From: Bacillus_BD sp963708895
GTDB lineage: Bacteria; Bacillota; Bacilli; Bacillales; Cytobacillaceae
Direction: 5' to 3'
Length of the DNA stretch: 64,000 nucleotides
Assembly: GCA_963708895.1 (NCBI GenBank)
Contig: CAVPUE010000002.1
Span: 620,001-684,000, forward strand
A program made the position numbers and the translations under genes. The notes under the pieces were generated by a model. The model had not been told where the DNA came from, did not search any database, and was given only the letters and a program-made list of their open reading frames with translations. This document shows, one piece after another, positions 60,938-64,000 of this stretch (the first letter of the stretch is position 1; the number at the start of each line of letters is the position of its first letter).

Positions 60938-61557
60938 AAAAAGAAATCGCAGAAAGCCTATTAGAAATAAAAGCAGTAACCCTAAGACCAAATGAACCAT
61001 TTACTTGGGCATCCGGAATTCAATCACCTATCTATTGTGATAACCGCTTAACATTGTCCTATCCTGATATCAGAAAGAAAATTGCCGCAGGACTTACTAA
61101 CATCATTACAGAAAAGTTTCCCGAAACAGAATTAATTGCAGGGACGGCAACTGCGGGAATTCCTCATGCAGCATGGGTGAGTGATAATCTGGAATTACCA
61201 ATGTGCTATGTCCGTTCAAAAGCAAAAGGACACGGGAAAGGAAATCAAATTGAAGGAAAAGCGGAAAAAGGTCAAAAAGTCGTCGTCGTTGAAGATTTAA
61301 TTTCAACTGGGGGCAGTGTGATTACCGCAGTCCAAGCTTTACGTGAGTCAGGCTGTGACGTTTTAGGTGTTGTGTCCATTTTTACATATGAACTTGAAAG
61401 TGGACGTGAACAATTGAAAAACTCAAACATTAACGCCTTCTCATTAACTGATTTTTCAACTCTCGTGGAAGTGGCTAGTGAAAAAGGATATGTAGAAAAA
61501 AACGATTGGGATAAATTAATGGAATGGCGAAAAAACCCATCAGAGTGGGGAAAGTAA
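60934..61557 (+). CDS. pyrE: Orotate phosphoribosyltransferase PyrE
   Basis: A 207-aa enzyme that forms OMP from orotate and PRPP. It has the PRPP motif VVVVEDLISTGGSVITA near residues 114-130, TWASGIQSPIYCDNR near 23-37 and AGTATAGIPHAAW near 65. The start is TTG at 60934, forming a TTGA overlap with the pyrF stop; AAGGTG is 6-10 bases upstream. It is the last gene of the operon. The cysH group that follows pyrE in B. subtilis is absent, and rqcH comes next in the opposite direction. Confidence 0.96.
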   Translation: MKKEIAESLLEIKAVTLRPNEPFTWASGIQSPIYCDNRLTLSYPDIRKKIAAGLTNIITEKFPETELIAGTATAGIPHAAWVSDNLELPMCYVRSKAKGHGKGNQIEGKAEKGQKVVVVEDLISTGGSVITAVQALRESGCDVLGVVSIFTYELESGREQLKNSNINAFSLTDFSTLVEVASEKGYVEKNDWDKLMEWRKNPSEWGK

Positions 61558-61561
61558 AATG

Positions 61562-61605
61562 AAAGTCTAACATCTTTTATGGTGTTAGACTTTTTCTTTT
61601 TATTA
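61562..61605 (+). terminator. Terminator of the pyr operon
   Basis: A 13-bp stem AAAGTCTAACATC with its near-complement and a long T-rich tail. Confidence 0.9.
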
Positions 61606-61630
61606 AGGATAAAAATAATCTAAGTATGAA

Positions 61631-61660
61631 GAAAAAAGTGCAAGTAATCGTGCACCTTTC
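61631..61660 (-). terminator. Possible terminator of rqcH
   Basis: On the minus strand a short GGTGCA/TGCACT hairpin is followed by six T, 16 bases after the rqcH stop. The stem is only about 5-6 bp. Confidence 0.4.
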
Positions 61661-61675
61661 TACAGTCATAATAGG

Positions 61676-63394
61676 TTATTTAGGTTGTTTTAATGTTAAA
61701 ATCAATTCTTCTTCAGGGGTTACATAGATTGTTTGTTGATTATCATAAATGACAAACCCCGGCTTTGCTCCTGCTGGCTTTTTGACAAAACGAACTTTTG
61801 TAAAATCGACAGGTACTGAACTTGAATGACGTGCCTTACTATTGTAAGCAGCTAAAATGGCTGCCTCATAAATGGTTTGTTCCGCTGGTTCTTGACTTCG
61901 AATCACTACATGTGAACCAGGAATATCCTTCGTATGTAACCAAATATCGTCACGTGCAGCGAACCGATTTGTTAAATAATCATTTTGTTTATTATTTTTA
62001 CCAACGATAATTTCTGTTCCATCAGAAGCATAATAGTGTTCTAAAATAGGTTTTACATTTTGTGTTTTCTTTTTTGATTGTTTTCTTTGTTTGTTCTTTA
62101 AATAGCCTTCTTCTATTAATTCCTGGCGAATTTCAGCGATATCTTTAGGTGATGCTGTTTCTATTTGCTGTAATAGGCCTTCAAAATAATAAACTTCATT
62201 TTTTGCTTTTTCGATTTGAACTTGTACAATGTCAAGTGAGTTTTTCGCCTTTTGATACTTGCTGAAAAAAGCCTGTGCATTTTCAGAGGGTGTTTTTAAT
62301 GGATTTAGTGGAATCACAACCATTGACCCATTTTCATCATAGTAATTCACCACTTCTATTTCCTGCATTCCTTTATTCACTGCATACAAATTGGCTGTTA
62401 ATAGCTCACCATATAATTGATATTTTCGTGCTTCGTTTGCTTCTTTTAATGTTTCTTCGAGCTTCACAATCTTTTTCTCGTTTTTTTCCTTTTCATTCAA
62501 GATTAATCGCTCTATATCATGTGCTTGTTGCTTAACACGGTCACGTTCAGCCTTTCCAAAGAAATAGCGATCTAACATTTCACTAATGGTTGGAAAACTT
62601 TTTGCTTCCTTTGCTACAGAATACAGTGGAAATAAATAAAAACTTTCTTTATTGTCATTTTCCATAATCGCAGGAGTATAATCATGGGTTAGGATTTGTT
62701 TCATCATCGAAATAAATGCAACAGGTAATGTGTTACGGTTTACTAATCCAGCAGTAGCAATGATTTCTTTTGCTAATAGAGGAGAAATACCTCCATAAAG
62801 ATTGACGATTTGTTTATCGATTTTTCCTGCGTTGTAATCAATTCTCCGTAAAACATCCTCTTCATTTGCTTCAAAAGGATTTGCTTTATGTTGATCAGGT
62901 GGAAAGATGTAAGGATGCCCCGGCAGTACTGTCCGATATGTGTTAACAGCTGCTGATACATGTTTCACGCTATCAAGAATCATATTTTTATCTTGGTCTA
63001 CTAAGATCACATTACTATGGCGACCCATAATTTCGACAATCAGTTGTTTATTAGAGATATCACCAATCTCATTTCTCCCTTTCACTGTAAATATGATGAT
63101 CCGTTCTAGACCTGGTTGGACAATATCCTCTAACACAAAGCCCTCTAAATGTTTACGTAAAAGCATGCAAAACATAGGTGGCTCAGACGGATTTTCGTAC
63201 TCTTCTTTTGTTATTTGAACTCTAGCATGATTTGGATGAGCTGAGAGTAGTAACTTATGATTTTTTCCATTTGCACGAATAACTAGAATCACTTCATTTT
63301 TATAAGGCTGATGAACTTTACTGATTCTCCCACCTTTTAAGGTGTCAATCAGTTCTTTACACATCGCCCTCGTAAATAAACCATCAAAAGACAT
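61676..63394 (-). CDS. rqcH: Rqc2 homologue RqcH (NFACT family, FbpA/YloA)
   Basis: A 572-aa NFACT protein. RqcH binds stalled large subunits carrying peptidyl-tRNA and adds C-terminal alanine tails that mark the nascent chain for degradation. The NFACT-N domain (1-about 180) has MSFDGLFTRAM, GGRISKVHQPYKNEVILVIR, SAHPNHARVQ and IMGRHSNVILVD. A coiled-coil middle runs from about 270 to 430, and the NFACT-R domain from about 450 has GKNNKQNDYLTN, DDIWLHTKDIPGSHVV and ARHSSSVPVDFT. I chose the ATG at 63394, 9 bases after AAAGG; an ATG 3 codons earlier is too close to that site. It is transcribed alone, towards pyrE. Confidence 0.95.
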   Translation of the reverse strand: MSFDGLFTRAMCKELIDTLKGGRISKVHQPYKNEVILVIRANGKNHKLLLSAHPNHARVQITKEEYENPSEPPMFCMLLRKHLEGFVLEDIVQPGLERIIIFTVKGRNEIGDISNKQLIVEIMGRHSNVILVDQDKNMILDSVKHVSAAVNTYRTVLPGHPYIFPPDQHKANPFEANEEDVLRRIDYNAGKIDKQIVNLYGGISPLLAKEIIATAGLVNRNTLPVAFISMMKQILTHDYTPAIMENDNKESFYLFPLYSVAKEAKSFPTISEMLDRYFFGKAERDRVKQQAHDIERLILNEKEKNEKKIVKLEETLKEANEARKYQLYGELLTANLYAVNKGMQEIEVVNYYDENGSMVVIPLNPLKTPSENAQAFFSKYQKAKNSLDIVQVQIEKAKNEVYYFEGLLQQIETASPKDIAEIRQELIEEGYLKNKQRKQSKKKTQNVKPILEHYYASDGTEIIVGKNNKQNDYLTNRFAARDDIWLHTKDIPGSHVVIRSQEPAEQTIYEAAILAAYNSKARHSSSVPVDFTKVRFVKKPAGAKPGFVIYDNQQTIYVTPEEELILTLKQPK

Positions 63395-63541
63395 ACAAAA
63401 CATCCTTTACTAATAATCTAACTTAAATTTACAAGTTGTTTGATGACAAGTGCAACTATTATTAGCATTTTTTCGGACAAGGGTGAATATGATTTCCATA
63501 GAGTATTCTGCCATTACTAAAGAAGGAAGTGAGATGACGGG

Positions 63542-64000
63542 ATGAAGTACCATGAGATGAACAAGAAAGAGGTAGTAGAAGCCTTAAATACAGACCTCTC
63601 GTCAGGGTTAACAGATTCGGATGTCAAAAAACGTCTAAAACAACATGGTAATAATGAACTTGATGAAGGTGAAAAACAATCTGCTCTCCTTTTATTTTTC
63701 AGCCAGTTTAAAGATTTTATGGTCTTAGTTTTACTGGCTGCTACATTACTTTCAGGAATCTTAGGCGAATATATGGATGCTACAGCCATTATCGCCATTG
63801 TTGTGATTAATGCTTGTCTCGGATTTTACCAAGAACGTAGAGCAGAAAAATCACTTCAAGCTTTAAAAGAACTTTCTGCTCCACATGCTCATGCATTACG
63901 AGAAGGTAAGTGGGTAAATATTCCTTCAAAGGAGATTGTACCGGGAGATATATTAAAGTTTTCAAGTGGGGACCGAATTGGAGCTGATATCCGCTTAGTC
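63542..64000 (+). CDS. yloB: Calcium-type P-ATPase YloB (3' partial)
   Basis: The frame is open to the right edge; 153 codons are visible. It matches the N-terminus of P2A calcium-transporting ATPases. An N-terminal cation ATPase domain reads SSGLTDSDVKKRLKQHGNNE and is followed by membrane helices M1-M2 (FMVLVLLAATLLSGILGEYM, TAIIAIVVINACLGFYQE). The beginning of the actuator domain (IVPGDILKFSSGDRIGADIR) comes next. The phosphorylation site and ion sites lie outside the window. The ATG at 63542 follows AAGGAAGTGAG. Position after rqcH matches yloA-yloB in B. subtilis, where YloB pumps Ca2+ during sporulation. Confidence 0.92.
   Translation, partial: MKYHEMNKKEVVEALNTDLSSGLTDSDVKKRLKQHGNNELDEGEKQSALLLFFSQFKDFMVLVLLAATLLSGILGEYMDATAIIAIVVINACLGFYQERRAEKSLQALKELSAPHAHALREGKWVNIPSKEIVPGDILKFSSGDRIGADIRLV

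Noticed and set aside
1..64000. CRISPR, prophage, defence island or transposon
   Set aside because: No direct repeat-spacer array, integrase, transposase, toxin-antitoxin or restriction gene was seen; the gene order is the conserved Bacillus core.

Overview
The window is a stretch of the chromosome of an endospore-forming, AT-rich Bacillota of the family Bacillaceae. Gene content and order follow the Bacillus subtilis ctaG-ylb-mra/fts/mur-spoIIG-ylm-pyr-yloB segment almost gene for gene. It carries spoVD, spoVE, spoIIGA, sigE, sigG, ylbJ and ylbO, a meso-DAP type MurE, bacillithiol synthase BshC and a PyrR-controlled pyr operon. The species cannot be told from the sequence alone. I see no tRNA, rRNA, CRISPR array, prophage or IS transposase.

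Layout. 1-2.6 kb: cytochrome oxidase assembly (ctaG, cut by the left edge; a CtaM/DUF420 gene with a frameshift), yugN and the CBS protein ylbB. 2.7-14.4 kb: the ylb cluster, with a CAP-domain protein, small sporulation or unknown proteins, RicF, rsmD behind a structured leader, coaD, ylbJ, ylbK, ylbL, tmcAL, ylbN-rpmF, a frameshifted ylbO and a GNAT protein. 14.8-17.8 kb: a panE-like reductase, a DUF3397 membrane protein and bshC. 18-37.8 kb: the division and cell wall (dcw) cluster from mraZ to ftsZ, with MraZ-type operator repeats in front of mraZ and an orphan Mur-ligase N-domain protein between murE and mraY. 38-40.7 kb: spoIIGA-sigE-sigG with recognisable sporulation promoters. 40.7-44.8 kb: the ylm genes with sepF, ending in divIVA. 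44.8-50 kb: a T-box and frameshifted ileS, then ylyA, lspA and a pseudouridine synthase. 50-61.6 kb: the pyr operon, making UMP from carbamoyl phosphate, behind a single PyrR attenuator. 61.7-64 kb: rqcH, and the start of a calcium-type P-ATPase cut by the right edge.

How the genes fit together. The dcw genes make lipid II (murE, mraY, murD, murG, murB), polymerise it at the septum (pbpB, spoVD, spoVE) and build the divisome (ftsL, divIB, ftsA, ftsZ, sepF, divIVA). The spoIIG operon and sigG then link septation to sporulation gene expression. The pyr genes form one tightly coupled operon with several ATGA or TTGA overlaps.

The main anomalies are four genes whose frame is broken by small indels (ctaM, ylbO, ileS, carB). 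Each reads through if one base (two in ileS) is removed. Two of them are normally indispensable, so sequence or assembly error is the likeliest cause. Other points of interest are a pair of related 70-93 bp palindromic intergenic repeats, a probable CTG start for ylbC, a 22-bp-spaced spoIIG promoter, loss of the two internal pyr attenuators known from B. subtilis, and an inverted repeat enclosing a Spo0A-box match ahead of divIVA. I did not find a clearly new biological system; this is conserved core genome.
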